Shown here one piece after another: positions 1 through 10,043 of a stretch of 55,858 bases of DNA. Origin of the DNA: Perkinsus olseni (taxonomy: Eukaryota; Perkinsozoa; Perkinsida; Perkinsidae); contig JABANP010000342.1 of assembly GCA_013115135.1 (NCBI GenBank), forward strand, positions 1-55,858. Direction: 5' to 3'. Under the pieces are notes generated by a model that searched no databases, was not told the origin of the DNA, and saw nothing but the letters and a program-made list of their open reading frames with translations. The first letter of the stretch is position 1; every line of letters begins with the position of its first letter. A program made the translations under genes and the position numbers.

Positions 1-1057
1 AAGAGGATAAGGTGAGGCCCCCTACATCTGAGGTTCCCCGATGTGGAAACCCCAGGCGTCGTTGCAGCCAAAAATAGCTCCCGGCAGAGTGTCGCCTGGT
101 GGAAGCACCGAGACTTCATACTGCTCACTAGAGCTCGGATTGCTGGGGCACAGGATGCGGCACACAGCCCAGAGGACTCCTTGCCACCTACCTGATGCAT
201 CACAATGTGAAGGACGCTTCTAGATGTCTTCGAATCGGTGTGGAAGAAGTGAACACCCGATGCCAGTGAGTGGCTATGCCCCTAGGTGAACAGTCTCAGG
301 CAATGAATGGCACAATAGGCTGCAGGGTACATCCAGAAGGGGTCTTATGCGTGAGGAATCCCAAAACCGATCGAAATCAACTCTGCTGTCGAGCGTCTCA
401 GCTCGATATGGAAGGAGATGAGCTTCGAGGATGTTCCAGCTGCCGCACCGCGGTCAGCCTGACGGAGTATCGGAGCAAAGTGATGAGGAAGGTGAGGCGC
501 TCCTTATGAGGGCTGAGCCAACTTGCTTTCTTGGGCCAAGAGTCTCGGCAGGCGGATAAGGAGCTGCGGTGTCTCTTGCCTCAAGCTCTATTCTCCCCGG
601 TGTCAACTCTAGGGAGTCATTGACTACGGACTTGACCATCAAGGAATGAGTCACTACGAATGGGATATCATGAACTAAATCACACCCATAGTTCGATGGG
701 ATGAGTGATTCTGCAGCCGCGGCACGCGTGTGCTTAGCTTGATCCGCTTGGTCCATGCGAATGGAGCGGTCGCAACTAACGACCGTGAGCGTATTCACGA
801 TGTAGGTTGGGCTTCAATGCGGGACCCTTCTCAGAGAGTGCCGTGCGCAACACCAACCGCAGATCGAAGTCGCGGCTTAAGAGAAACTCACATTCCACTC
901 GGAGCCCTGGTCAATCCGAATGGAGTTTGAGAATGGGTTCACCTGATTTGTCATTGTAACCCACAACCTGAGCGGGCACTCCTCATCCCCTGCGAGTCTA
1001 GAGCTTCCTCAGTGTCGAATGCTAGAGACCTTGACCATACATCTGAATCTGAGCAGA
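1..1057. repeat. Degenerate copy of the pre-tRNA repeat block (block D)
   Basis: No gene is seen here. Positions about 60-230 and 305-475 align by eye, with many mismatches and indels, to 4140-4310 and 4400-4560, the block that lies upstream of the other two tRNA-Ser genes. This is therefore an older, diverged unit of the same array. Short ORFs on both strands are not conserved between the copies and are not called. Confidence 0.6.
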
Positions 1058-1139
1058 GACAGCGTGTCCGAGTGGTTAAGGAGGTGGACTCGAAATCCAC
1101 TAGGCTCTGCCTGCGCAGGTTCGAATCCTGCCGCTGTCG
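1058..1139 (+). tRNA. tRNA-Ser(CGA): tRNA-Ser (CGA), copy 1
   Basis: An 82-nt class II tRNA. Acceptor GACAGCG pairs with CGCTGTC at the 3' end, with discriminator G. Anticodon stem GTGGA/TCCAC encloses loop CTCGAAA, so the anticodon is CGA (reads UCG, serine). A long variable arm and T arm GCAGG-TTCGAAT-CCTGC follow. No intron. The 82 nt are identical to the copies at 4990 and 9339, although the flanks differ. Confidence 0.97.
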
Positions 1140-2935
1140 TCTCGTAAATGTCTTCCCCCTCATCCTCTTGGGCTTCGAGGCACGTATGCCCGAGTGAATC
1201 ACCCACTTTATTCAACTCCGCTATAACCCACAAAGACTAGCAGAAATTAAACCCCCAGAGGGCAGCATAGTCCATGAGAAAAAGTCTCTGAGAAGGGGGA
1301 GACAACACTCCAGCTTTCATATCACTGATTTACGTGGCTGCCTGAAGATACATGCCGAGCTGAAGTCCTGTCAATCCAATAATCTGAAAGCCCAGCCTAC
1401 CTCGCTGTCCTGCCTGTTGACACAGCCTCACGCGTACCAGTGCTCCGATTATAACAGCCGCCATAGGCTGGTCCCGTTCCTATCGGCACGTTCGTACCAC
1501 AGTTCGGCTTCAGGAGCTTCCCTGCCTCAATTGCGAGGATCTTAGCCTCATTCCACCTTTCGTCTGCGTGGCCCACCATTTGACAGTCAGCTGGAGAAGA
1601 GTCTTAGAATGGTGCCACCAGCGATCAGTCGGAACAGCTTTCGGAGAGCCGTTTCTGGTTCCTTGCAGGGTTCTGCGAGTCGAGAATTCAGTTCGATTAC
1701 CCTCTGAGAATCCGGAGGGAACTCCCCATCTCCCGCGGTTTCTGCCGCTCTTCAGTCCGTGATCCGCGGAAAAAGTCCCACCGGTGGTCACGAGTTATTC
1801 GTCACCGGTGTTACACGCGCCTACGTTTGCTAAATTCCTCACTAATTGCAAAACGTTTCATGTAGCAATAATCCGCGAGACAGGTTCGTGTACACTACAA
1901 CTCAGTACAGTGGGCTATTTGAGACGGGGTTCAAAGAGAGGTAAAATTGGACTAGGTGGCAGCTAAGCAATAATGTGATTTACAGCTCACTGAGCTAGCT
2001 CAGCCTAGTGTAGCACGTATACTCATGCACGCGAGTGCAAGGCGCATAGTGAGATCAGACGGTTATCTGATACTAATGGTACGCAGTAGCAGTAAAAATA
2101 AACGCAGCGATGAGAGTTTTACAGCTGAGTAGTATTGAACCAGGCTGTACAGTGCGCGTGTATTACACGCACACAACGTGCGCGTGTCGCTTCTCGCGTG
2201 CGACTCGCTTGCATACATTTGTTCATCCGATGACAATGATACCACCTTGGGGTGCATTGCACCATGGAGCACGATCTCGTCTGAGCTCTTAGAGACCGAC
2301 TGATTGGGAATACAAACGTACAACACCCCGTTGATCGATGGTTCATTGTTTACTGCAAACCTGATCATCAGTCTGCACTATAACAACAGCATAGTGACGA
2401 CTACAGTGTACGCCGTGCAACAGCCACAACCTGCTTCAGTACTTGCCACTACTTCTACTGCGTATCATTAGTATCAGATCTCCGTCTGAGCTCATTCTGC
2501 GCTTGGCAATCGCGTCACGCATGGAGTCGCTGCATGAGTGTACGTGCTACACTAAGCTTAGCTCAGTAAGCTATACACCCCACTATCGCTTAAATCCCAT
2601 CAAAGCTGCTTTTACCTTTTCTTCGAGCCTCGTCTCGAGTACTTTTATAGTGCAAGTCTCGCTTTTGCCCGCCACTACACAGCCTCGTCAGCTACAGACA
2701 TCTCAAACTCATGCTGCGCTATAGCAGTAGTGTTTCGAAGCTTGAAATGCTGCAGTCGTGCGTTCACTCGCTGGTGACGCGAGACCGTTTATCGATAGCT
2801 CATTGTTCATTGCAGACTTGATAAGTCTCCCTTTCTTTCCGCTACTGCACAGTAGTGCTTTGGGGGCCCCAGATGCGTCTCATAGTCGTCTCATTTATCG
2901 TTTCTTAACCAGCGTTTCAGCGCCTCTATTCAGCA
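1140..2935. repeat. Repeat blocks B and C between tRNA copy 1 and secreted-protein gene 1
   Basis: 1240-1640 (block B) repeats at 5100-5520 and, more diverged, at 9650-10,010, where it lies just beyond the stop codon of the minus-strand kelch gene. Block B is thus kelch 3'-flank material. 1650-1810 (block C) repeats at 6580-6745. Later stretches, such as 2640-2760 versus 7040-7130, are upstream regions shared by the two secreted-protein genes. About 1 kb present in the next unit (5521-6580) is missing here. No ORF looks coding. Confidence 0.65.
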
Positions 2936-3708
2936 ATGATTTTTTCCTTCGTCATTCTTCTCGGGGCGGCTATCACCATGGTCGTTGCTATCCCGGATTC
3001 GGAAGATGGTCACTACGTTTACACGTCCAAGAAACATGCTATTGAAGTGGCTTTGATGACTAGAAGTGGTCATGCTGAACTTGTTGTTAAATGTGGAGGC
3101 GCCGCATACCGAACGAATTGGTTCGAGCCGAGCGGGAGCGAAGAGGATAGCGCTATTTTCCATAGATTTCCGGAAACCAGTCGGGAAACCCACACGTACG
3201 GTCATTTGCTCAAGTCTCTTCAACTTGCTTGCACTAACATTGCCATCGAATCTCCTGATCTCCAAGAGCTTGGTCTCGACAAAGAGGGTGACATCACATC
3301 CCAGCTGGGTGGTAGAAAGATCACCCTAAAGCGCCGGTGGCGGCCGCTCATAGGAGGAAACTTCATGTCCGATACCCCGTTATCACCTATCAAGCAACAG
3401 TTCGACATTCACCCAGATGGACATGTTTTGTGAGGTTTCACTGTGATGGCGGAGGGGACACTGGTTATATGTTGTACCGTCTATCAGAGAAGAGAGACAC
3501 CAGAATTTACGAGCTGACACGTGCTCGAGGCGGTCACTCCGTGCAAGATCTCCTCCAACGCTTCAAGGCTGTCTGTCCTTTTATATGGTCTGAAGATAAT
3601 AATTACAGAAAACAACTGAAGAATGTGAGGTTTGAAGACGAAGATGTGGTGTATGGCATTGGAATTTTAAGGGACCACCAGGAACGCCTCCATAGAGTTC
3701 CATCCTGA
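2936..3708 (+). CDS. Secreted protein family, copy 1, with a frame break near 3425-3437
   Basis: Family not recognised. The start has a hydrophobic signal peptide (MIFSFVILLG, cleavage probably near residue 19). The protein runs about 165 aa before a stop at 3431-3433; the rest (CDGGGDTGYM, KRDTRIYELTRA, CPFIWSEDNNYR, ending HRVPS) lies in another frame to 3708. Alignment with the paralogue at 7307 shows one base fewer at about 3425-3437, so this is a frame shift, not an intron. The full-length family protein would be about 257 aa with few cysteines. Either this is a recent pseudogene or a 165-aa truncated protein is made. It sits in the tandem duplication between tRNA-Ser genes; upstream sequence is shared with copy 2 but no promoter motif is evident. 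Confidence 0.6.
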
Positions 3709-4989
3709 CTCAGAATTCCTAAGCTTCCGTTGTCTCTACGTAGTTTCGACTTGCTGCGATTGTGAGATATTTTTCTTCAAGTTTCTCACTATGAATGGGC
3801 TCCATGCTTCATTCAACTCTGAAGCGAAGGCCAGCATAGGGCTTATCGTTTGAAGATGAATGAGTCAGCACAGAGTTGTTTGTATTGAATCAAGCTTTCA
3901 ATACTATTGATAGATTCATCGTTTCCGGCCCAGTGAACAAGATTTATCTGAATAATTTTTGTATCCTCCAGTGATGAGGTGTTGAGCATCTAGTTAAGTC
4001 TGTCCCGCTGCTACAGAGGACTTAGCTGAGGGGCGTCGTTCGAGAGGGAAGCGAACCAGGAGAGAGAGAACGAGTATAGACGCTCTGTGGATCTGAGCTA
4101 CCCGAGGTGGGTATAACGCAGGCGGCGAACATCGTGCGTCGTGATGCCGAAAATTAGCTCCCTAACTCCCGCCAGATTGTCCTCCGGCGGAGGCACTAGG
4201 ACTCTATACCTGGTAGAACTTGGATGCTAGTGCGTTCACTCTCCGGGGAGGCAGGTCGGAGCTCCCCTCACCTGATGACTCACATCACGAAAAAACGCTC
4301 CTGGATGACTGTAAATTGAGGCCAAACGACGTGCGCGGAGAACGCTCGACGCCAACGATTGGCTATGCCTCCTCCATGAGCCGTCACAGGCCACGTAGAG
4401 TGCCATAGGCTGCAAGATACATCCACAACGGGGCTGATACATGGAAAACCCTAGAGCTACTCAAAACGATGCTGTCGATCCATGCTCTCAGCTCCATATG
4501 GTAGGAGATGAGCTTTGAAGCTCCAATCCGGCTGCAGCGCTGCGGTGACCCTCCAATTCTAGGAGAGGGCATTCATTCCGGTGTAGCAAGTTTACTCGCC
4601 TAGCGGTAGTCAACTAACGACCACAGCTAGTGGCTGTCAGCCATCGGTGGCGGCCGTGGGATTCGCCAGGTAACGAGGTTTCGGACTGGGCAAGTCGTAG
4701 CCTCGCCCGGGCGGGCTTAGCACCGGAGATGCTTGCGTTAGTCCAGCGGTGGGAACAAGCAGGGCTAACCGCTGGCTGACCGAATCGGTCAGACCGATTC
4801 TCGATGCCTCTCAACTCTAGAATAGCGGCCATCTGTGGGTGTCACGAGAGTTGATACATGTGTCTGTATGTCAGACAGGGGGCTCATGCACTCGGAATAC
4901 TGTTGTGCAGCGAAACTTGTGTTTGTGAGTTGAGGCAGGCGAATGCATCGGTTCCCGGCCGGGCCGCTATACATCGACTTTTTAACAGA
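3709..4989. repeat. Repeat block D, first good copy (matches 8106-9338)
   Basis: From about 3960 to the tRNA at 4990 this is nearly identical to 8310-9338, with only scattered substitutions and small indels. No conserved long ORF is present. A minus-strand ORF of about 60 codons (4384-4572 and 8735-8935) shares only its C-terminal portion between copies and is not convincing. The block always ends at the tRNA-Ser gene. Confidence 0.7.
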
Positions 4990-5071
4990 GACAGCGTGTC
5001 CGAGTGGTTAAGGAGGTGGACTCGAAATCCACTAGGCTCTGCCTGCGCAGGTTCGAATCCTGCCGCTGTCG
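4990..5071 (+). tRNA. tRNA-Ser(CGA): tRNA-Ser (CGA), copy 2
   Basis: Identical in sequence to the copies at 1058 and 9339: 82 nt, acceptor GACAGCG/CGCTGTC, anticodon CGA in loop CTCGAAA, long variable arm, T loop TTCGAAT. A T5 run lies about 25 nt downstream and could serve as a Pol III terminator. It lies at the junction of block D and block B of the tandem array. Confidence 0.97.
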
Positions 5072-5539
5072 TGATGTAAATGTCTTCCTCCTCATCTTTT
5101 TGGGCTTCACAAAGACTAGCAGAAATGAGCCCCCCAGAGGGCAGCATAGTCCATGAGAAAAATCCTCTGGGAAGGTGGAGACAACACTCCACCTTTCATA
5201 GTACGGATTTACGTGGCTGCCTGAAAATACATGCCGAGCTGAAGTCCTGTCTATCGGATGATCTGAAAGCCCAGCCTACCTCGCTGTCCTGCCTGTTGAC
5301 ACAGCCTCACGCGTACCAGTGCTCCGATTATAACAGCCGCCATAGGCTGGTCCCGTTCCTATCGGCACGTTCGTACCACAGTTCGGCTTCAGGGGCTTCC
5401 CTGCCTCAATTGCGAGGATCTTAGCCTCATTCCACCTTTCGTCTGCGTGGCCCACCATTTGACAGTCAGCTGGAGAAGAGTCTTAGAATGGTGCCACCAG
5501 CGATCAGTCGGAACAGCTTTCGCAGAGAGTCCTTCTGTT
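5072..5539. repeat. Repeat block B, second copy
   Basis: 5100-5520 matches 1240-1640 almost base for base, and more loosely 9650-10,010 downstream of the intact kelch gene. On the minus strand the first two copies keep an open frame of about 60 codons ending in GREAVSTGRTAR-like sequence; it is not open in the third copy, so it is not called. Confidence 0.65.
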
Positions 5540-5880
5540 TACTACAACAGGCGACTGAAATCGGAGGTTGGACCGAGTGTTGGATCATGGTGGGCCCCCA
5601 GGGCCATCTGGGCCCTAGGGCCCTCTCCGTCGAGGGACATCGCCAGACTACCACCATTCCTCATCTCCGCGGGTCACCCGCGGCGGGTGTATGGTCGCCT
5701 GGGGTCAGCAGCTCTGCCCGGACACAAGAGCCTCTCGTCAAGTGGCCATTGCATTCACTATTTGAGTCCTCGTTTTCATTGGCAACTAGACCCTGTGCCG
5801 CACGGTAAAGGATACGTTACAAGCCGGTGTACTCGACCTGGGTCGACCGAAGCGTTACTGGTAAGCCGGGAGCGTTGCTC
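5540..5880 (-). pseudogene. Internally deleted remnant of the kelch gene
   Basis: 5540-5600 matches the 3' end of the intact minus-strand kelch gene (about 10,020-10,070). 5690-5870 matches its 5' end and upstream flank (about 12,125-12,290), including the start-codon neighbourhood and an identical GATACGTTACAAGCCGG. The roughly 2 kb between is reduced to about 90 bp, part of which is a GGGCCC-rich palindrome (5610-5623). Polarity is the same as the intact gene. This is a dead copy created by the segmental duplication and then deleted. Confidence 0.6.
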
Positions 5881-7306
5881 GCATTACCATAGTTAGAACT
5901 CCAGAGGCCTCCACGGTCTTCGCTGTTGGAATGCGGGACTCCTAGGGAATACCCGAAAGCACAACTTGTACGAAAGTCAACAAGATGGCGCGTGTTTCCC
6001 GAATGAAGAAGAATATCCCGAATTGCAACGATGGAGTGACCGATGAACCATTTCTGGAACGGAATCGAATATGCAATCGCAATTCGCGTGCACACTTCAA
6101 TACCAGATTCGACTCTGAGTTTTCGACTTAGAACTGTAGTTATCAATACCGGTAGTTTGAAATTCAGAATCTGAATACTCAGGGCGAGGCAACACAACTG
6201 TGAGATGGTTCCCAACTCAAAGGGAACGATCCATGACAATGAATGTTCCCGGTGTGACTCAGATAAACTCTCGTCAAAGCGAGGCAGTGAAGAATTCAGG
6301 CAGTTACCTCTAGGGAAGGCCGCTTGGTACCTGTTAGAGGCAATCTGCCACGAAATTGAAGGTACCGAAGCTGCCTGAGCATTCTCTGTGTCGTCTTGTG
6401 GGCATATGATGGGATTACTATCACGAGCATACTAACTTTACAAGTGAGGAACAGCCGTCAGATGAAGCTATGCATCGGAATCGGTGGAGGGATTCGCCCA
6501 GGTCAGTGCTGAGGGGGCAGCGAGCGCAGGGGAGCAAAACCGAGACACAACGCGACCTGAAAGCAGGTTCTCATCATGAGCGCTTTTTGGTTCCTTGAAG
6601 GGTTCTGCGAGTCGGGATTATAGTTCCATTACCCTTAGAGAATCCTGAGGGAACTCCCCATCTTCCGGAATTTCTGCCGCTTTTAGGTCCGTGATCCGCG
6701 GAAAAAGCTCCTCCAATAGACGGTGGTCACGAGTCACTCGTCACCGGTGTAATACTAGTCCTGCTCAATGCCTCATTGAATGCAACACGCTTCATGCAGC
6801 AATAATGGGCGAACCAGGTTTGTGTAGCGCACGCACAAGACGTGTACGCGTGGCAAGCGTCATGTGTAGCGTGCAGTTCGCACGCGCACTTTTGTTCATC
6901 CGACGGCAGTATCACCTTTGGGATGCTGGAACACGACCACATCTCCCCATTTGGTTTCTTTCGGTGCGCTACGCTTATGACGCCAGACTGTTGATCGATT
7001 GCTCATCGTTCATTGCAGACTTCATCAGTCTCGCTTTTTTACCGTTACTGCACAGCATCGTCAGCTGCAGACACCTCCCAACTTATATTGCGTTCTAACA
7101 GTGGTGCCTTGAAACTTGAGATGCTACAGTCGAGAGTTCGTTCGCTGGTGGCAATTTTCTTTTCGGTCGGTAGCTCCTCGCCCATAGCGGACTCGATCAG
7201 CCTCGCTTTTTATCGTTACTGTACAGTAGTGCATTGGGGCCCGAGATGCTAAATTGTCGTCTGATGTATCGTTCCTTCACTAGGATTCCAGCGCCTCCAT
7301 TCTGGA
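5881..7306. repeat. Spacer and block C upstream of secreted-protein gene 2
   Basis: No gene is supported. 5881-6580 has no counterpart in unit 1. It holds a 140-codon minus ORF (5817-6239) that overlaps the kelch remnant and shows no recognisable domain. 6580-6745 matches 1650-1810, and 7040-7306 matches the region upstream of secreted-protein gene 1, so shared regulatory sequence for the paralogues is likely here. Confidence 0.5.
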
Positions 7307-8105
7307 ATGGTTTTTTCCTTCGTCACTCTTCTCTGGGCTGCTGTCACCACCATGGTCGTCGCTATCCCGCGTTTGAAAAATGATCACTACGCTTACAAGT
7401 CCGAGGACCCTGCCATTGAAGTGGCTTTGGACATTAGCACTGATCGTGCTGCACTTGAGGTTAATTGCGGAGGCGGATACCGAACGGGTTGGTTCGAGCT
7501 GAGTAGGAGTGAAGAGGACAGTGCTGTTATCCATAGATTTCCGGATGCCAGTCGGGACACCCACACCTACGGGCATTTGCTCGCGTCTGTTAAAATCGAG
7601 TTGCGGTCATATTATCGCCATCGAATCCCCTGATCTCCGAGAGCTTGTTCTCGAGAAGAAGGGCCGTATCAGATCCCGGCTGGGTGGTGAAGAGATCACC
7701 CTAGTCAAGGTGGGGAAATTCCGATGGTCGCCGCTCATACCGGGAAACTTCATATCCGATACCCCGTTATCACCCATCAAGCAGCAGTTTGACATTCTCT
7801 CGAATGGAAATGTTCACGTGAGACTCGGCTGTGATGGCGGTGGGGACACTGGTTTTATGAAGTACCGTCTATCACAGAAGAATGCCAGGAGAGTTTACAA
7901 GCTGACACGCGCTCCGTCTGGTCCCTCTGTGGGGCGTCTCCTCAAGCGCTTCAAGGCCGTCTGTCCTTTTATCTGGTCTGAAGATAATAATTACAGAAAA
8001 CAACTGAAGAGTGCGAGGTTCGTTCATGAGGAGGAGGACCTGGTGATGTATGGCATTGGAATTTTTCACGACCACCAAGAACGTCTCCATAGACGTCTAC
8101 CTTAA
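7307..8105 (+). CDS. Secreted protein family, copy 2, with a frame break near 7585-7620
   Basis: Paralogue of the gene at 2936. The signal peptide begins MVFSFVTLLW. The N-terminal part runs to a stop at 7631-7633 (108 codons). The C-terminal part, starting around IAIESPDLREL and running through SDTPLSPIKQQFDI, GCDGGGDTGFM and CPFIWSEDNNYR to HRRLP, is in another frame to 8105. Compared with copy 1 there are seven extra bases in the 7585-7620 stretch, a net +1 shift. The two copies are broken at different places, so the breaks arose independently or one reflects assembly error. Family and function unknown; likely exported. Confidence 0.6.
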
Positions 8106-9338
8106 GCTTCCGCTGTCTCTAGTTTCAACTTGCTGCAAATATGATAAATTTTTCTTCAAGTTTTCCACCACACATGTGTTCCGCGCTTCGTGCGACTCGA
8201 AGGCCAGCATAAGGCTCATACTTTAAAGATGAATGGGTTAGCACAGACTTGTCTGTTGTTCGAGCTCCATCGTCTTTCGGCATAGTGAACAAGATTTATC
8301 TACAGAATTTTTGTATTCTTCAGTGATGAGGTGTTGAGCATCTTGTTAAGTCTGTCCCCCTGCTGCAAAAAACTCAGCTGAGGGGCGTCGCTCGAGAGGG
8401 AAGCGAACCAGGAGAGAGAGAACGAGTATAGACGCTCTGTGGATCTGAGCTACCCGAGGTGGGTGTAACGCAGGCGGCGAACATCGTGTGTCGTGATGCC
8501 GAAAATTAGCTCCCTAACTCCCGCCAGATTGTCCTCCGGCGGAGGCACTAGGACTTTATACTTGGTAGAGCTTGGATGCTAGTGCGTTCACTCTCCGGGG
8601 AGGCAGGTCGGAGCTCCCCTCACCTGATGACTCACATCACGAAAAACGCTCCTGGATGACTGTAAATTGAGGCCAAACGACGTGCGCGGAGAACGCTCGA
8701 CGCCAACGATTGGCTATGCCTCATCCATGAGCCGTCACAGGCCACGTAGAGTGCCATAGGCTGCAAGATACATCCACAACGGGGCTGATACATGGAAAAC
8801 CCTAGAGCTACTCAAAACGATGCTGTCGATCCATGCTCTCAGCTCCATATGGTAGGAGATGAGCTTTGAAGCTCCAATCCGGCTGCAGCGCTGCGGTGAC
8901 CCTTTTCTTCTCCAAGTCTGGGAGGGGGCATTCATTCCGGTGTAGCAAGTTTACTCGCCTAGCGGTAGCCAACTAACGGCCACAGCCAGTGGCTGTCAGC
9001 CATCGGTGGCGGCCGTGGGATTCGCCAGGTAACGAGGTTTCGGACTGGGCAAGTCGTAGCCTCGCCCGGGCGGGCTTAGCACCGGAGAAGCATGCGTCAG
9101 TCCAGCGGTGGGAACAATCAGGGCTAACCGCTGGCTGACCGATTCCCGATGCCTCTCAACTCTAGAATAGCGGCCATCTGTGGGTGTCACGAGAGTTGAT
9201 ACATGTGTCTGTATGTCAGACAGGGGGCTCATGCACTCGGAATACTGTACTGTTGTGCAGCAAAACTTGTGTTTTTGTTGAGGCAGGCGAATGCATCGGT
9301 TCCCGGCCGGGTCCGCCATACATCGACAATTCAACAGA
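8106..9338. repeat. Repeat block D, second good copy
   Basis: Near-identical to 3960-4989 and ending, as there, at a tRNA-Ser gene. No gene seen. Confidence 0.7.
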
Positions 9339-9420
9339 GACAGCGTGTCCGAGTGGTTAAGGAGGTGGACTCGAAATCCACTAGGCTCTGCCTGCGCAGG
9401 TTCGAATCCTGCCGCTGTCG
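9339..9420 (+). tRNA. tRNA-Ser(CGA): tRNA-Ser (CGA), copy 3
   Basis: Same 82 nt as copies 1 and 2, anticodon CGA. It lies between the last plus-strand gene of the left part (ends 8105) and the first gene of the minus block (kelch, whose 3' end is at 10,044), that is, at a convergent strand switch. Confidence 0.97.
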
Positions 9421-10043
9421 TCTTCTGTTTGATTGCTTTCTCATTCCCTTGGGCTCCTAGATACGTATTTCCGAGTGAATCAACCACTTCATTCAACCCC
9501 TCCGTAACACTGCAAAGACGAGGTGAGTCAAGTCAGAGACTCATGCCATGCATCTACCATTGAACGGTACAGAAGAAGAATCTTCCGGCATGCCTAGCCT
9601 GGACAATCCAGATGGAGACAATATTTGAGCTTAAAAATCACTGCCTTATGGTACTGCTTAGTAATACGTGAATTGAGTCGTCCAGCGAATGATTCGACAG
9701 TCCAACCTATCTCGTTGCTCCTGCCACTCGACCCAGCCCTACGCCCACCAGTGGTAGCCGGGGCCTGAGTCAGATTGGAAATTGGAATGAAAGCCCGTAC
9801 ACATCAGTTAACGCTAGGCTCCTGTTATGAGGGCTTACTCTCGTTCCCATCGGCACGTTCGCACCACAGCTCGGCTTCAGCAGCTTCTGTGCCTCGGTTG
9901 CGACAGTTTTAGCCTCATTCCATCTTTCGTCTGCGGGGCCCAGCATTCGACAGTCGTTCGGAGCAGAATCCCCAGAGTGTTGCTACCAGCGATCATTCCA
10001 CACAGTTTTCGGAGTAAGTCGTCCAGTTTACCACGGCGGGCGA
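9421..10043. other. Convergent intergenic region, 3' flank of the kelch gene
   Basis: No gene is seen. About 9690-10,043 is the presumably ancestral version of block B, directly downstream of the kelch stop codon on the minus strand. 9421-9690 shows nothing recognisable. Confidence 0.5.

Noticed and set aside
4384..4572. Short minus ORF partly shared with 8735-8935
   Set aside because: The shared part follows simply from the near-identical duplication; the N-termini differ and no domain or third-copy conservation exists.
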